From Hyphomicrobium sp. (GTDB taxonomy: Bacteria; Pseudomonadota; Alphaproteobacteria; Rhizobiales; Hyphomicrobiaceae), in assembly GCA_025351425.1 (NCBI GenBank), contig JANXVY010000082.1, positions 1-40,505 of the forward strand: a DNA stretch of 40,505 nucleotides. Reading direction: 5' to 3'. Under the pieces are notes generated by a model, which worked only from the letters and a program-made list of their open reading frames with translations, searched no databases and was not told the origin of the DNA. Positions 7,427 to 16,814 of this stretch are shown here, piece after piece. The translations under genes and the position numbers were made by a program. Positions within the stretch are counted from its first letter, which is position 1. The number at the start of each line of letters is the position of its first letter.

Positions 7427-8641
7427 ATGTTGGGAAGTCTTGGACTGGGAAGTCCCGGCCTCTACGGCCACATCCGCGCCAACGCGTTCAAGACGGCGGT
7501 GCTCCTCGTGGGCTTCGTCTTGTTGATCTGTTGCTATTGGTTCGGAGCGTGCCTTGCCTATGCCGCCCTCGATGCCCTGTTGTGGCATTGGGTGCGCGCT
7601 TTGAGCGTCGAGGACGCCATGTTCGAGATCGCCAGCAAGGGGTTTGCCCTCGCCGCGCTGCGCTGGTACGTGCCGTTCGTTGTGGCGAGCGTCTGGTTTG
7701 CGTGCGCCTGGACCTTCTACCGCCGCCTCATCCAGATGGCGACGGGCGCCCAGCCCATCGACCGGCGGTCCGAAAGCAAGCTCTATAACCTTGTTGAAAA
7801 CCTCGCCATCACGGCCGGGCTGCCGATGCCGCGCGTCGAGATCATCGAGACCGGCGAACTCAACGCCTACGCCGCCGGGCTCTCGCCTCGCGATGCGACC
7901 ATCGCCGTCACGCGGGGGTTGCTCATGCGCCTCACCAAGGACGAGCTTGAAGCGGTGCTTGCCCACGAGATGACCCACATCAAGAACCGCGACGTGCGGC
8001 TGATGGTGGTCGCGCTGATTTTCTCGGGCGGCATCACCCTCATCGGCGATTTCGTCAGCGCCTTCGGCAGCCGCATCGGCATCACCGGCAACGAAGTGTT
8101 TGCCGCGTCGCGGCTCGGGCTCAGCTTTGCCGGGGGCGGCCGCGACGGCGACAGCGAGACCGACAGCGGTAACTGGCTCGGCTTTATCGCGGCGGCGCTC
8201 GTGTTCGTCCTCGCCATCGTGATGATGGGCATGGCGCACATCTTCGCCATCCTCAGCCAGTTTTCCATCTCCCGTTCGCGCGAGTTCATGGCGGATGGCG
8301 GTGCGGTCGAACTCACCAAGAACCCCGATGCGCTCATCTCAGCTTTGCAGAAGATTTCTGCTAACGACGATATCCCGCTCGCCTCCGAATCTATGCGCGC
8401 CATGATGTTCTCGCGCGGCTTCGACGGCGAAGGCTTCGTCGATGAGTTGTTCGCGACCCATCCGGCGGTCGAGAAACGCATCTCCGCGCTTGCGCTCCAC
8501 GCAGGCGGCCGCGTTGCCGCTCCCCGTCAGGCCCGCGCAGGCGGATTGCGGCCAATGGAAGGCCGCGCCACCCTCGCGCCGCGCCCCGCCGCGAGCGCCT
8601 TCACCGGCCCGCGCGCCCAGTTCGGACGGCGCGGGGCTTGA
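7427..8641 (+). CDS. M48 family zinc metalloprotease (HtpX-like)
   Basis: 404 residues, with GGAG upstream of the ATG at 7427. Two TM segments lie at about 22-45 and 78-97. The peptidase domain has the gluzincin motif HEMTH (His180, Glu181, His184) followed by the third zinc ligand Glu286 in SRSREFMADGGAVEL, as in HtpX/Ste24 proteases. Further TM segments flank 192-212 and 252-275. TGELNAYAAG (142-151) is the conserved upstream strand of M48. The last 60 residues are Pro/Ala/Arg-rich and probably disordered. The active site faces the cytoplasm in HtpX, where it degrades damaged membrane proteins. It is longer than E. coli HtpX (about 290). The pairing with lemA is a recurrent arrangement. Downstream is a palindromic repeat at 8649. 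Confidence 0.92.
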   Translation: MLGSLGLGSPGLYGHIRANAFKTAVLLVGFVLLICCYWFGACLAYAALDALLWHWVRALSVEDAMFEIASKGFALAALRWYVPFVVASVWFACAWTFYRRLIQMATGAQPIDRRSESKLYNLVENLAITAGLPMPRVEIIETGELNAYAAGLSPRDATIAVTRGLLMRLTKDELEAVLAHEMTHIKNRDVRLMVVALIFSGGITLIGDFVSAFGSRIGITGNEVFAASRLGLSFAGGGRDGDSETDSGNWLGFIAAALVFVLAIVMMGMAHIFAILSQFSISRSREFMADGGAVELTKNPDALISALQKISANDDIPLASESMRAMMFSRGFDGEGFVDELFATHPAVEKRISALALHAGGRVAAPRQARAGGLRPMEGRATLAPRPAASAFTGPRAQFGRRGA

Positions 8642-8648
8642 GGGAAGT

Positions 8649-8679
8649 GAAGGCCAGGGCATGCGTGCCCTGGACCCGC
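8649..8679. repeat. Palindromic intergenic element, copy 1
   Basis: gaaggccagggca-tgcg-tgccctggacccgc contains CCAGGGCA (8654-8661) and TGCCCTGG (8666-8673), an 8-bp perfect stem. The same framework, gaaggCCAGG...CCTGGacccgc, recurs at 23345-23375. It lies between the convergent M48 protease and DAHP synthase genes. Confidence 0.8.
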
Positions 8680-8714
8680 CGACCTTAGGAAAACTTTCGC
8701 GAGCGGGCCGAGCC

Positions 8715-10121
8715 TCACTCCCCCGCCAGCGCAACCGGCGCTGCGGTGTGGGCCAGGCGCTCCTGCTTTAAGCGGTCGGCGACGAGGAACGCCAACTCCA
8801 GCGCCTGATCGGCATTCAAGCGCGGGTCGCAATGGGTGTGATAGCGATCGGACAGGTCCATTTCGCTGATGGCCACGGCGCCGCCCGTGCACTCGGTCAC
8901 GTTCTGGCCAGTCATTTCGACGTGGATGCCGCCCGCGTGCGTGCCTTCCGCGCGATGCACGGCGAAGAACGCTTCGGTTTCCGCCATGATGCGCTCGAAC
9001 GGCCTCGTCTTGTAGCCGGTATTGCCCGCCGTGATCGTGTTGCCGTGCATGGGATCGCACGACCACACCACGCTGCGGCCCGCCTTCTTCACGGCGCGGA
9101 TCAGCTGCGGCAAGTGCTTTTCCACCTTGTCGTGGCCGAAGCGGCAGATCAGCGTCATGCGGCCGGGCTCATCCTTCGGGTTCAAGATGTCGAGCAGCTT
9201 GATCAGGCCGTCGGGCTCCAGGGAGGGGCCGCACTTGAGACCTATCGGGTTCTTGATGCCGCGGCAGAATTCGACGTGGGCGTGATCGGGCTGCCGGGTG
9301 CGGTCGCCGATCCAGATCATGTGGCCCGAGGTTGCGTAGTAATCGCCTGAGGTCGAATCGAGCCGCGTCATCGCCTGCTCGAAGCCGAGCAGCAGCGCTT
9401 CGTGCGAGGTATAAAACGACGTCGTGCGCAGCTGGGGCGTGTTGTCGGACGTGATCCCGCAGGCGCGCATGAAGCCCATGGTTTCTGCGATGCGGTCGGC
9501 CAGTTCCTGATAGTGCTGTCCGCGCGGGCTGCCGGACACGAAGCCCATGTTCCACTGGTGCACGCGTTCGAGATCGGCATAGCCGCCGGTTGCGAACGCG
9601 CGAATGAGATTGAGCGTCGCGGCCGACTGGCGGTAGGCCTCGATCTGCCGGTTCGGGTCGGGAATGCGCGCTTGCGGCGTGAATTCCGCCCCATTGATGA
9701 TGTCGCCGCGATAGCTCGGCAGTTCGACGCCGTCCTTCTTCTCCATCGGCGAGGAGCGCGGCTTGGCAAACTGGCCCGCGATGCGGCCGACCTTCACCAC
9801 GGGCGAGCCGCCCGCATAGGTGAGAACGACCGCCATCTGCAGGAACACGCGGAAGAAGTCGCGGATGTTGTCGGCGCGGTGCTCGAGAAAGCTCTCGGCG
9901 CAATCCCCTCCCTGCAGCAGGAAGCCGTGGCCCTGCGCGACCTCGGCCAGGGTCTTTTTCAGCTGACGGGCTTCGCCTGCAAACACGAGCGGGGGAAACG
10001 TCGCGAGCTTGCTTTCGACGTCGGCGAGGCCTGCGCGATCGGGATAATCGGGCACCTGCACGATCGGCTTGCCGCGCCAGCTGTCGGGGGTCCAAGTCTT
10101 TGCCGTCATCGCCGCAGCCAT
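8715..10121 (-). CDS. aroG: 3-deoxy-7-phosphoheptulonate (DAHP) synthase, class II
   Basis: 468 residues from the ATG at 10121, preferred over the upstream in-frame start at 10166 because GGAG lies 8 nt before it and the N-terminus then matches the family ([20 protein letters not shown]). It condenses phosphoenolpyruvate and erythrose 4-phosphate, the first step of the shikimate pathway. Class II hallmarks are [11 protein letters not shown] with the metal-ligand Cys74, [14 protein letters not shown] (PEP/E4P binding), [31 protein letters not shown] and [15 protein letters not shown]. The plant/actinobacterial-type class II enzyme is the usual one in Rhizobiales. The gene is alone on the minus strand, with a candidate promoter at 10207-10236. 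No regulatory leader peptide is visible. Confidence 0.96.
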   Translation of the reverse strand: MAAAMTAKTWTPDSWRGKPIVQVPDYPDRAGLADVESKLATFPPLVFAGEARQLKKTLAEVAQGHGFLLQGGDCAESFLEHRADNIRDFFRVFLQMAVVLTYAGGSPVVKVGRIAGQFAKPRSSPMEKKDGVELPSYRGDIINGAEFTPQARIPDPNRQIEAYRQSAATLNLIRAFATGGYADLERVHQWNMGFVSGSPRGQHYQELADRIAETMGFMRACGITSDNTPQLRTTSFYTSHEALLLGFEQAMTRLDSTSGDYYATSGHMIWIGDRTRQPDHAHVEFCRGIKNPIGLKCGPSLEPDGLIKLLDILNPKDEPGRMTLICRFGHDKVEKHLPQLIRAVKKAGRSVVWSCDPMHGNTITAGNTGYKTRPFERIMAETEAFFAVHRAEGTHAGGIHVEMTGQNVTECTGGAVAISEMDLSDRYHTHCDPRLNADQALELAFLVADRLKQERLAHTAAPVALAGE

Positions 10122-10206
10122 CGCCGTATCTCCAATCGGCAACGCGCAAGCCCCAGCCCAGGTCACCCCTGTCTGTGCTCACCGTTGCAAAACGTGTGAT
10201 TGCGTC

Positions 10207-10236
10207 ACTATAGGCGCAGCGGCCGGTTCATGCCAA
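10207..10236 (-). promoter_or_regulatory. Candidate promoter of the DAHP synthase gene
   Basis: On the minus strand TTGGCA (10236-10231) is followed after 18 bp by TATAGT (10212-10207). Both hexamers are close to the sigma-70 consensus. They lie about 85 bp before the chosen start codon at 10121. Confidence 0.5.
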
Positions 10237-10357
10237 CCCATCCTGTGACGCCTCATCGCAGCTTTCACTGCGTTTTAGTTCTCATCGTTAGGTCATTGTG
10301 GTATTAGTTGACATGATTTGGTCACAGATTCTGGGCCGGGGGGTCCTGTTACAATAA

Positions 10358-10924
10358 ATGCTGTTCAAGAGCAGGCACATCCCGACGCTGGCAGAACAAT
10401 TGCGCCTCCTTGCGTGGCCGCGCGTGAGTTGGAGCCGTAGCGTACGCTACGTCCTGAAGCGCATGTTGCGCCTCAAGGCGTCCCCCCATAAAATCGCGGT
10501 TGGTTGCGCGGCTGGCGTGTTTGCCTCCATCACACCTCTGATCGGTGTTCAGATGGTGATGGCCGGGGCGATCGCGCTCATCTTGCGGGGCTCCATCGCT
10601 GCCGCCATGCTCGCGACCTTCTTTGGCAATCCCCTAAGCTGGCCGCTGATCTGGGGCGCGACCTATGCGCTGGGCTCATTCATGCTCGGCGCTCCAGGTC
10701 CAGCTGAGGCTGCCAGCCCGCTCGCGCCTGGGGCCGATACCGTCTGGCCCATCGTCTACACCATGCTGATCGGTTCCATCCCCATCGGGCTTGCCTCCGC
10801 CGCCGTATCCTATGGGGTGGCGGCCCGGGTCGTCGGCGCGGTGCAGCAGGGCCAGTCGGTCGGCTTCGATGCTCTGCGCGCTCGCTTGTCGGCGGCTGTC
10901 GCACCGTCATGGAGCCTTTGGTGA
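10358..10924 (+). CDS. DUF2062 domain-containing membrane protein
   Basis: 188 residues with a single DUF2062 domain: the basic start [26 protein letters not shown] (about 27-52), then [40 protein letters not shown] (the conserved NP motif), and a last hydrophobic segment near 125-150. Two to three TM helices are expected, so it is an inner-membrane protein. The family has no firmly assigned function. It overlaps the pdxJ start by 16 bp, so it is translationally linked to the pdxJ-acpS-lepB-rnc-era-recO run and may be its first gene. The start codon ATG at 10358 has no strong Shine-Dalgarno sequence, and TACAAT lies at 10350-10355. Confidence 0.9.
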   Translation: MLFKSRHIPTLAEQLRLLAWPRVSWSRSVRYVLKRMLRLKASPHKIAVGCAAGVFASITPLIGVQMVMAGAIALILRGSIAAAMLATFFGNPLSWPLIWGATYALGSFMLGAPGPAEAASPLAPGADTVWPIVYTMLIGSIPIGLASAAVSYGVAARVVGAVQQGQSVGFDALRARLSAAVAPSWSLW

Positions 10925-11694
10925 CGTCGAAGACTCATACCGCCCCACTGCCCGCCCCACTGCGGTTGGGCGTCAACATCGATCACGTGGCCACGGTGCG
11001 CAATGCGCGCGGCGGGCGGCACCCTGATCCTGTCAGGGCGGCCCTGCTGGCTATTTCCGCTGGTGCCGACGGCATCACCGCCCACCTGCGCGAAGACCGC
11101 CGCCACATGCGGGACGACGACATTGCGCGGCTCAAGGCCGAAATCACGCGGCCGCTGAATTTTGAGATGGCGGCCACCGACGAGATGGTGGCTATTGCGG
11201 TCCGTACGGCGCCGAATGCCTGCTGTCTGGTGCCGGAGCGCCGCGAGGAGCGCACCACCGAGGGCGGCCTCAACGTCACCGGGGCGCCACGTTCGCTCGC
11301 CGACCGGGTCGCCGCGCTCAAGGCTGCCGGCATCCGGGTTTCGTTGTTCGTCGAGCCCGACGTCAAGGTGCTGGAGGCGTCCGCCAAACTCGGCGCTGAC
11401 ATCGTCGAGTTTCACACCGGGCGCTACTGCGAGCTGGCGCTGGAAAATGATGCCGCTGGCGTTGCCGCCGAACTTTCGCGCATCGTCACTGCCGCCCGGC
11501 TCGCCCATTCGCTCGGCCTCGAAGCCCATGCCGGCCACGGGCTGACCTTCCTCACCGTGCCGGCGATCGCGAAAATTCCGCAGATCGTCGAGTTGAATAT
11601 CGGACATTTCCTGATGGGCGAGGCCTTGTTTTCGGGTTTGGCGGCTGCCATTTCCACCATGCGCGTCCTCATGACCGAGGCCCGCGGGGTGTGA
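10909..11694 (+). CDS. pdxJ: Pyridoxine 5'-phosphate synthase
   Basis: 261 residues. PdxJ closes the pyridine ring from 1-deoxyxylulose 5-phosphate and 3-amino-2-oxopropyl phosphate in the DXP-dependent vitamin B6 pathway. Family motifs in order: [17 protein letters not shown] (phosphate and AAP binding, with the conserved His), [59 protein letters not shown] and [12 protein letters not shown]. It forms a TIM barrel in the cytoplasm. The start at 10909 lies inside the end of the DUF2062 gene. An internal start a few codons on is possible because the first 17 residues are not conserved. acpS follows after 13 nt, a gene order also found in E. coli and in many alphaproteobacteria. Confidence 0.97.
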   Translation: MEPLVTSKTHTAPLPAPLRLGVNIDHVATVRNARGGRHPDPVRAALLAISAGADGITAHLREDRRHMRDDDIARLKAEITRPLNFEMAATDEMVAIAVRTAPNACCLVPERREERTTEGGLNVTGAPRSLADRVAALKAAGIRVSLFVEPDVKVLEASAKLGADIVEFHTGRYCELALENDAAGVAAELSRIVTAARLAHSLGLEAHAGHGLTFLTVPAIAKIPQIVELNIGHFLMGEALFSGLAAAISTMRVLMTEARGV

Positions 11695-11707
11695 TACCGG
11701 ACGCCGT

Positions 11708-12118
11708 ATGATCCTCGGACTTGGTAACGACATGATCGATATTCGCCGCATCGAGGCGACGCTCGACCGGTTTGGCGACCGCTTCGTTTCTCGCGTGTTT
11801 ACGGCCGTCGAACAGACCAAGTCCGACCGGCGCGCGCAACGGGCCGCCTCCTACGCCAAACGCTTTGCCGCCAAGGAAGCCTGTTCCAAGGCGCTGGGCA
11901 CCGGGCTTCGGCGCGGCGTCTACTGGCGCGATATCGGCGTCATCAATTTGGCCAGCGGGCGGCCCACGCTTGAGCTGACGGGTGGGGCGCTTCGCCATTT
12001 GAATTCGATAACGCCGCCGGGGTATGAGGCTCGTATCGATCTGACGCTTTCCGACGATTTTCCCTGGGCGCAGGCCATCGTTATCATCACAGGGCTGAAA
12101 ACGGGCGACGACCGATAA
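11708..12118 (+). CDS. acpS: Holo-[acyl-carrier-protein] synthase
   Basis: 136 residues. It transfers 4'-phosphopantetheine from CoA to the serine of apo-ACP. The Mg2+-binding residues are in place: Asp8 in GLGNDMIDI and Glu57 in [15 protein letters not shown]. The C-terminal half carries the short strands of the trimer interface ([29 protein letters not shown]). It is compact and cytosolic. The gene follows pdxJ by 13 nt and precedes lepB by 93 nt. That short gap contains AT-rich TTATAG but no clear promoter. Confidence 0.96.
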   Translation: MILGLGNDMIDIRRIEATLDRFGDRFVSRVFTAVEQTKSDRRAQRAASYAKRFAAKEACSKALGTGLRRGVYWRDIGVINLASGRPTLELTGGALRHLNSITPPGYEARIDLTLSDDFPWAQAIVIITGLKTGDDR

Positions 12119-12211
12119 AACCCTATGGTTTGCGCGGTTCGATCAAAATCGTTATAGCGGGCGGATGTGCGCCGCCGCGGGAAACATTTGCGCACCTGGA
12201 GACCAATACGA

Positions 12212-12994
12212 ATGAGCGGCGAATTGCAGCGCAAGGGCACCAAGTCCAAAGGCTCGATGACGGAGACGCTGATCGTCACCGTGCAAGCGCTTGCCATCGC
12301 CATGGTGGTGCGGGTGTTCCTGTATCAGCCGTTCAATATCCCGTCGGGCTCGATGAAGGAAACGCTGCTGGTCGGCGACTATCTGTTCGTCTCCAAGCTC
12401 TCCTATGGCTACAGCCGGTTTTCGTTTCCGCTGGGGCTGAACCTGTTCCCGGGACGCATACTGGCGGCCGAGCCCAAGCGCGGCGATGTCGCCGTGTTCA
12501 AGCTCCCGCGCGATAACTCCACCGACTATATCAAACGCGTCATCGGCCTGCCGGGCGACGAGATCAACGTGCGCAAGGGCGTCGTGTTCATCAACGGCAA
12601 GGAAGTGCCGCGCGTGCGCGACGGAGATTTCGTCACCCGCGAAGACGGCACCAATGCCATCAAGATCCCGGTCTACGAAGAAACGCTGCCGAACGGCGTC
12701 AAATACAAGGTGCTCGACCGCATTCCCAACGGGCCGTGGGACAACGCGGGGCCCTACATCGTGCCGGCCGGCCACTATTTCATGATGGGCGACAATCGCG
12801 ACAACTCTACGGATAGCCGCGTGCCGCCGAGCGAGGGCGGTGTCGGCTATGTGCCGTTCGAAAACTTCATTGGCCGCGCCGACATCATCTTCTTCTCGGC
12901 CGCCGTCGACGAACCCGAGGCCTTCCGCCTGTTGAAGCCCTGGACCTGGCCGTTCGATATTCGCTGGAGCCGCTTCTTCAATCTGGTCAGATGA
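12212..12994 (+). CDS. lepB: Signal peptidase I
   Basis: 260 residues from the ATG at 12212, chosen because GGAG precedes it and because 15 extra upstream residues are not conserved. There is one N-terminal TM helix at about 19-37, with the catalytic domain in the periplasm. Catalytic Ser47 lies in NIPSGSMKETL and the general base Lys108 in STDYIKRVIGLPGDE. Box E is GDNRDNSTDSR. It removes Sec and Tat signal peptides from exported proteins and is essential. The stop codon overlaps the rnc start by 4 bp (ATGA), the usual lepB-rnc-era coupling. Confidence 0.97.
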   Translation: MSGELQRKGTKSKGSMTETLIVTVQALAIAMVVRVFLYQPFNIPSGSMKETLLVGDYLFVSKLSYGYSRFSFPLGLNLFPGRILAAEPKRGDVAVFKLPRDNSTDYIKRVIGLPGDEINVRKGVVFINGKEVPRVRDGDFVTREDGTNAIKIPVYEETLPNGVKYKVLDRIPNGPWDNAGPYIVPAGHYFMMGDNRDNSTDSRVPPSEGGVGYVPFENFIGRADIIFFSAAVDEPEAFRLLKPWTWPFDIRWSRFFNLVR

Positions 12995-13716
12995 TCCTAC
13001 GCCCACGAAAGTACAGGGCGCTGGAAACAGCCCTTGGCTACAAGTTCAAGTCGGCCGGCCTTCTGGAGCGCGCGCTGACGCACTCGAGCGTGCGGGGCAC
13101 GGACGCAAAGCGCGCCGACAACGAGCGGCTCGAGTTCATCGGCGACCGGGTGCTGGGTCTCGCCATCGCCGAGATGCTCCATCTGGGCCATCCCGAGGCC
13201 AACGAAGGCGATACGGCGCGGCGCTACAATGTGCTGGTGCGGGGCGAGGCGTGCGCTCGTATCGCCCGCAAGCTGGGGCTCGGCGCGCATCTCATTTTGT
13301 CGGCGAGCGAAACCGAGAACGGCGGGCGCGACAAGGACAACATCCTGGCTGACGCCATCGAAGCCGTGCTTGGCGCGGTGTTTCTCGACGGCGGATTCCT
13401 GAAAGCGCGCGACGTGATCCGCCGCATCTGGGAGGAGACGGGACCGGCGCAAACGGCGCCCGTCACGGCCGATCCGAAGTCGGCGCTGCAGGAATGGGCG
13501 CAGGGACGCGGTCTTGCCTTGCCGCACTATGTCGGGCTCGACCGTTCGGGGCCTGATCATGCGCCGCAATTCACGACCGAGGTGCGGGTTTCTGGGCTTG
13601 CCCCCGCCCAGGGCTCGGGCCCGTCCAAACGGGCTGCCGAACAGGCGGCTGCCAGTGCTATGCTGGCGGCCGTGACCCACATCAACTCCTTGAAAGCGAG
13701 CGAACGCCGTGGCTGA
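12991..13716 (+). CDS. rnc: Ribonuclease III
   Basis: 241 residues. The RNase III domain at about 8-150 has the signature NERLEFIGDRVLGL (Glu48, Asp52) and the second metal-site pair Asp121/Glu124 in DAIEAVLGAVFLDGG. A double-stranded RNA-binding domain spans about 160-230 (DPKSALQEWAQGRG ... SGPSKRAAEQAAASAML). It cleaves dsRNA in rRNA processing and mRNA turnover. The start overlaps lepB by 4 bp, and the end overlaps era by 8 bp, so translation is coupled across the three genes. Confidence 0.97.
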   Translation: MILRPRKYRALETALGYKFKSAGLLERALTHSSVRGTDAKRADNERLEFIGDRVLGLAIAEMLHLGHPEANEGDTARRYNVLVRGEACARIARKLGLGAHLILSASETENGGRDKDNILADAIEAVLGAVFLDGGFLKARDVIRRIWEETGPAQTAPVTADPKSALQEWAQGRGLALPHYVGLDRSGPDHAPQFTTEVRVSGLAPAQGSGPSKRAAEQAAASAMLAAVTHINSLKASERRG

Positions 13717-14647
13717 ATTTTCCGAGCCCTCGCCGCCGCCTGTAGAACCGGCCATTGCGACCCGTTGCGGGTTCATCGCCGTCATCGGGGCGACGAACGC
13801 GGGAAAGTCCACGCTCGTCAACGCTCTCGTCGGCGCGAAAGTGACCATCGTCTCCCACAAGGTGCAGACGACGCGCACGCAGATCCGCGGCATCGCCATG
13901 GAAGGCGTGAGCCAGCTCGTCTTCATCGACACGCCCGGCATCTTCCGGCCCAGGCGGCGGCTCGACCGGGCGATGGTTGACGCGGCCTGGGGCAGCGCCT
14001 CCGACGTCGATATCGTCGCGCTGCTAATTGACGCCCAGCGCGGGCTCAACGACGACCTTGAACGCATCATCGAGCGGCTCGGTAACCGGCCCGTCGTCGT
14101 CATCCTCAATAAGGTCGACAAGGTCGAGGACAAGGAAGAGTTGCTGAAGCTTGCCGCCGTGCTCGCCAAAAAGCTCACCATCGAGCGGCTGTTCATGATC
14201 TCGGCGCTGTCGGGCAGCGGGGTCGCGGTCGTCAGGTCCTACTTCGCCGGCCGGGTGCCGCTCGGGCCGTGGCACTATCCCGAAGACGAAATCTCGGATG
14301 CGCCGCTGCGCATGCTTGCCTCCGAGATCACGCGCGAGCGGATCTATCACTGGCTCCACCAGGAGCTTCCCTACGAGACCACCGTCGAGACCACGGCGTG
14401 GGTCGAAAAGTCCGACGGCTCGGTGCGCATCGAGCAGACCATCTTCGTCATGCGCGACAGCCAGAAGTCGATCGTGCTCGGCAAGGGCGGCGAGATGATC
14501 AAGAAGCTCTCGACGGAGGCGCGCAAGGAACTGACGGGGATCGTCGAAAAACCGGTGCACCTGTTCTTATTCGTCAAGGTCCGCGAAGCCTGGGAAAGCG
14601 ACCCCGAACGCTACCGCGAAATGGGCCTCGACTACCCCAAGGAGTAG
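13709..14647 (+). CDS. era: GTPase Era
   Basis: 312 residues. The N-terminal GTPase domain has G1 GATNAGKST (27-35), the switch region HKVQTTRTQIRG, G3 DTPG, G4 NKVD, and SALSG as G5. The C-terminal KH domain has QKSIVLGKGGEMIKKLS (GxxG loop) and ends with FVKVREAWESDPERYREMGLDY. Era binds the 3' end of 16S rRNA and acts in 30S maturation. The first 15 residues are a non-conserved Pro-rich extension. It overlaps rnc by 8 bp and is followed by recO after 14 nt. Confidence 0.97.
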   Translation: MAEFSEPSPPPVEPAIATRCGFIAVIGATNAGKSTLVNALVGAKVTIVSHKVQTTRTQIRGIAMEGVSQLVFIDTPGIFRPRRRLDRAMVDAAWGSASDVDIVALLIDAQRGLNDDLERIIERLGNRPVVVILNKVDKVEDKEELLKLAAVLAKKLTIERLFMISALSGSGVAVVRSYFAGRVPLGPWHYPEDEISDAPLRMLASEITRERIYHWLHQELPYETTVETTAWVEKSDGSVRIEQTIFVMRDSQKSIVLGKGGEMIKKLSTEARKELTGIVEKPVHLFLFVKVREAWESDPERYREMGLDYPKE

Positions 14648-14661
14648 GGTTCTAAACGCTG

Positions 14662-15402
14662 ATGGAGTGGTCCGACGAGGCGGTGGTGTTATCCGTGCGA
14701 GCGCACGGCGAGACGGCGGCCATCGTCGAGCTGCTGACGCGGGCGCACGGGCGCCACAGCGGTCTCGTGCACGGCGGCCGCTCGCGCAAAGCCCGCCCTG
14801 TGTTGCAGATGGGCAATCACGTCTCCGCCGCCTGGAAGGCCCGGTTGCCGGAACACCTGGGCCATATGCGCGTCGAGCTGCAGCGCGGCTATGCGGCCTC
14901 CTCGATGGACGACCCGGCGGCGCTCACCGCGCTGACCTCGCTGTGCGCGCTGTCGCGGCTGCTGCCCGAGCACGATCCCCATCCCAACCTCTATGAGATC
15001 ACACTGTTCGTGCTCGGCTTTCTCGACGACGAGACGGTGTGGCCCGCCTTGTATGTGCGTTGGGAGCTGGCGCTGCTGGACGAACTGGGGTTCGGGCTCG
15101 ATCTGTCGAGTTGCGCGGCGACGGGGACCACAGAAGATCTCGCGCACGTCTCGCCCAAGTCGGGCCGCGCGGTGTCGCGGGGGGCGGGGTTGCCCTATCA
15201 GGACAAGCTGCTTTCCTTGCCGCAATTCCTGACAAAATCACGGCCGACGGGGGCGAATGCCATCGTGACTGCGGGCGACATTTCCGCCGGGCTTGCGCTG
15301 ACCGGGCATTTCCTTGCGACCCGCGTGCTCAATCCACGCGACCTCGCGCTGCCCGAACCGCGCGGGCGGCTCGTGGGCCTGCTGCGGCAACGGGAGCGTT
15401 GA
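14662..15402 (+). CDS. recO: DNA repair protein RecO
   Basis: 246 residues, standard length. RecO loads RecA on SSB-coated ssDNA in the RecFOR pathway and anneals strands. An N-terminal OB-fold (1-80) starts with EWSDEAVVLSVRAHGETAAIVELLTR and contains LVHGGRSRKARPVLQMGN. The helical C-terminal domain includes CALSRLLPEHDPHPNLYE and the alphaproteobacterial-type motif CAATGTTEDLAHVSPKSGRAVSR. Only isolated cysteines are present, so the four-cysteine zinc finger of some RecO proteins is absent. It is the last clearly coupled gene of the lepB-rnc-era-recO run. Confidence 0.95.
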   Translation: MEWSDEAVVLSVRAHGETAAIVELLTRAHGRHSGLVHGGRSRKARPVLQMGNHVSAAWKARLPEHLGHMRVELQRGYAASSMDDPAALTALTSLCALSRLLPEHDPHPNLYEITLFVLGFLDDETVWPALYVRWELALLDELGFGLDLSSCAATGTTEDLAHVSPKSGRAVSRGAGLPYQDKLLSLPQFLTKSRPTGANAIVTAGDISAGLALTGHFLATRVLNPRDLALPEPRGRLVGLLRQRER

Positions 15403-15454
15403 ACGCGCTCGGCTTGGGGCCTATCCCCTGGCCAGCAACATGAGGGGTCACCAC

Positions 15455-16207
15455 GTGAGACTGGCTGGAAAAATCGCTGTGGTAACAGGCGCCGGTAACG
15501 GCATCGGCGGGGCGATCGCGGCGGTGTTTGCGGCCGAAGGCGCCCATGTCTACGTGACCGACGTAGACGGTGCGGCAGCCGAAGCGGCGGCTGCAGCGTT
15601 ACGCGCGCAGCAACTGCAGGCCAGCGCGCTCACGGTCGATGTGACGCGCGGGCAGGACGTGACGCATCTCATGCGGACGCTGGCTGGCGCGCACGGGCGC
15701 ATCGATGTACTGGTCAACAACGCGGGGCTCAATATCCTGTCCGACTTCCGCAACATGACGGACGCCGACTGGGTGCGCATACGCGAGGTCAATCTCGACG
15801 GGGTGATGCGGATCGCGCGGGATGGGTTTGACTTGCTGCGGGCATCCGGCAAGGGGTCGCTGATCAACGTCGCGTCCGTCATGGGCAACCGGGGCTTGCG
15901 GCCGCTCGCGGCTTATTCGGCCACCAAGGGCGCGGTTGCCGCCCTCACGCGCGGGCTTGCCGTCGAATATGCGCCCTTCCACATTCGGGTCAACACGCTC
16001 GCGCCGGGCTATGCGGAAACCAAGCTCACCCAGCGTGCGCTCAAGCTGCCGCAGTTCCGGCAGGCGCTGATCGACAAGACACCCATGCGCCGGTTCGGCT
16101 TACCTGAGGAAATGGCGAAGGCCGCGCTGTTTTTGGCGAGCGATGACGCGTCTTATGTTACGGGTGCGGAGCTTGCCGTCGATGGCGGCATGTCGGCCGC
16201 ACTTTAA
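15455..16207 (+). CDS. Short-chain dehydrogenase/reductase (classical SDR, probably NAD-dependent)
   Basis: 250 residues from GTG 15455, selected because GAGGGG lies 7 nt upstream and the protein then starts as SDRs usually do (VRLAGKIAVVTGAG). An ATG at 15440 would add five residues. The cofactor motif TGAGNGIG is at 11-18. Asp36 at the end of strand 2 favours NAD(H). NNAG is at 88-91 and the catalytic Ser141, Tyr154 and Lys158 (YSATK) are present. The C-terminal segment PMRRFGLPEEMAKAALFLASDDASYVTGAELAVDGG is typical of FabG-like enzymes. Substrate cannot be deduced. It lies between recO and yceI on the same strand, with short gaps. Confidence 0.92.
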   Translation: MRLAGKIAVVTGAGNGIGGAIAAVFAAEGAHVYVTDVDGAAAEAAAAALRAQQLQASALTVDVTRGQDVTHLMRTLAGAHGRIDVLVNNAGLNILSDFRNMTDADWVRIREVNLDGVMRIARDGFDLLRASGKGSLINVASVMGNRGLRPLAAYSATKGAVAALTRGLAVEYAPFHIRVNTLAPGYAETKLTQRALKLPQFRQALIDKTPMRRFGLPEEMAKAALFLASDDASYVTGAELAVDGGMSAAL

Positions 16208-16220
16208 TCGGGAGACTCGT

Positions 16221-16814
16221 ATGCGTAGCGTCTGGCTCGGACTTGCCGTTCTGCTCATGTTTGTCGGCCGTGCCGAGGCCGATACGTTCACGCTCGACAA
16301 GCAGCACACCGAAGTGCGCTTCTCGTGGGATCATCTCGGGTTGTCGCGGCAGTCGGGGCGGTTCCTGGATGCGACGGGCACGATTTCGTTCGACCGCGAC
16401 AAGCCTGAAGCCACCACCATCGACGTCTCGGTTCCGATTGCGACGCTGACCACGGGCGTTCCAGCGCTGGATACGCTGCTGGTGAAATCCAAGGATTATT
16501 TCGATGCGGCGGGATTTCCCACCGCCACGTTCAGATCGACCAGCCTTCGCATGACGGGCGACAAGTCGGCTGAGGTCGTGGGCGATCTCACCATCAACGG
16601 CATCACCAAGCCAGCGACGTTCGCCGTCGTCTTGAACTTCCTGGGGCCGCATCCGATGGGGGCGGTCAATCCGACGTTCCAAGACCGGTTGGCCGCCGGG
16701 TTCTCGGCCCGCACGCAGATCCTGCGCAGCGAATGGGGCCTCACGCGCATGGTTCCGCTAGTTTCAGACGAAATCCGGCTCAGCATCGAAGCCGAAATGC
16801 AGAAGACGCCGTAA
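16221..16814 (+). CDS. YceI family periplasmic lipocalin-like protein
   Basis: 197 residues with a signal peptide (MRSVWLGLAVLLMFVGRAEA, cleavage before DTFTLDKQHT). The YceI signature follows: FTLDKQHTEVRFSWDHLGLSRQSGRF, then VPIATLTTGVPALDTLLVKSKDYFDAAGFPTATFRS, and DLTINGITKPATF. Members form a beta-barrel that binds isoprenoid-like lipids in the periplasm, and physiological roles are poorly defined. The start has GGGAG 8 nt upstream and is 13 nt after the SDR, so they are probably co-transcribed. A GC-rich GCCCC-TTC-GGGGC hairpin (16857-16869) lies 40 nt downstream without a T-run. Confidence 0.93.
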   Translation: MRSVWLGLAVLLMFVGRAEADTFTLDKQHTEVRFSWDHLGLSRQSGRFLDATGTISFDRDKPEATTIDVSVPIATLTTGVPALDTLLVKSKDYFDAAGFPTATFRSTSLRMTGDKSAEVVGDLTINGITKPATFAVVLNFLGPHPMGAVNPTFQDRLAAGFSARTQILRSEWGLTRMVPLVSDEIRLSIEAEMQKTP

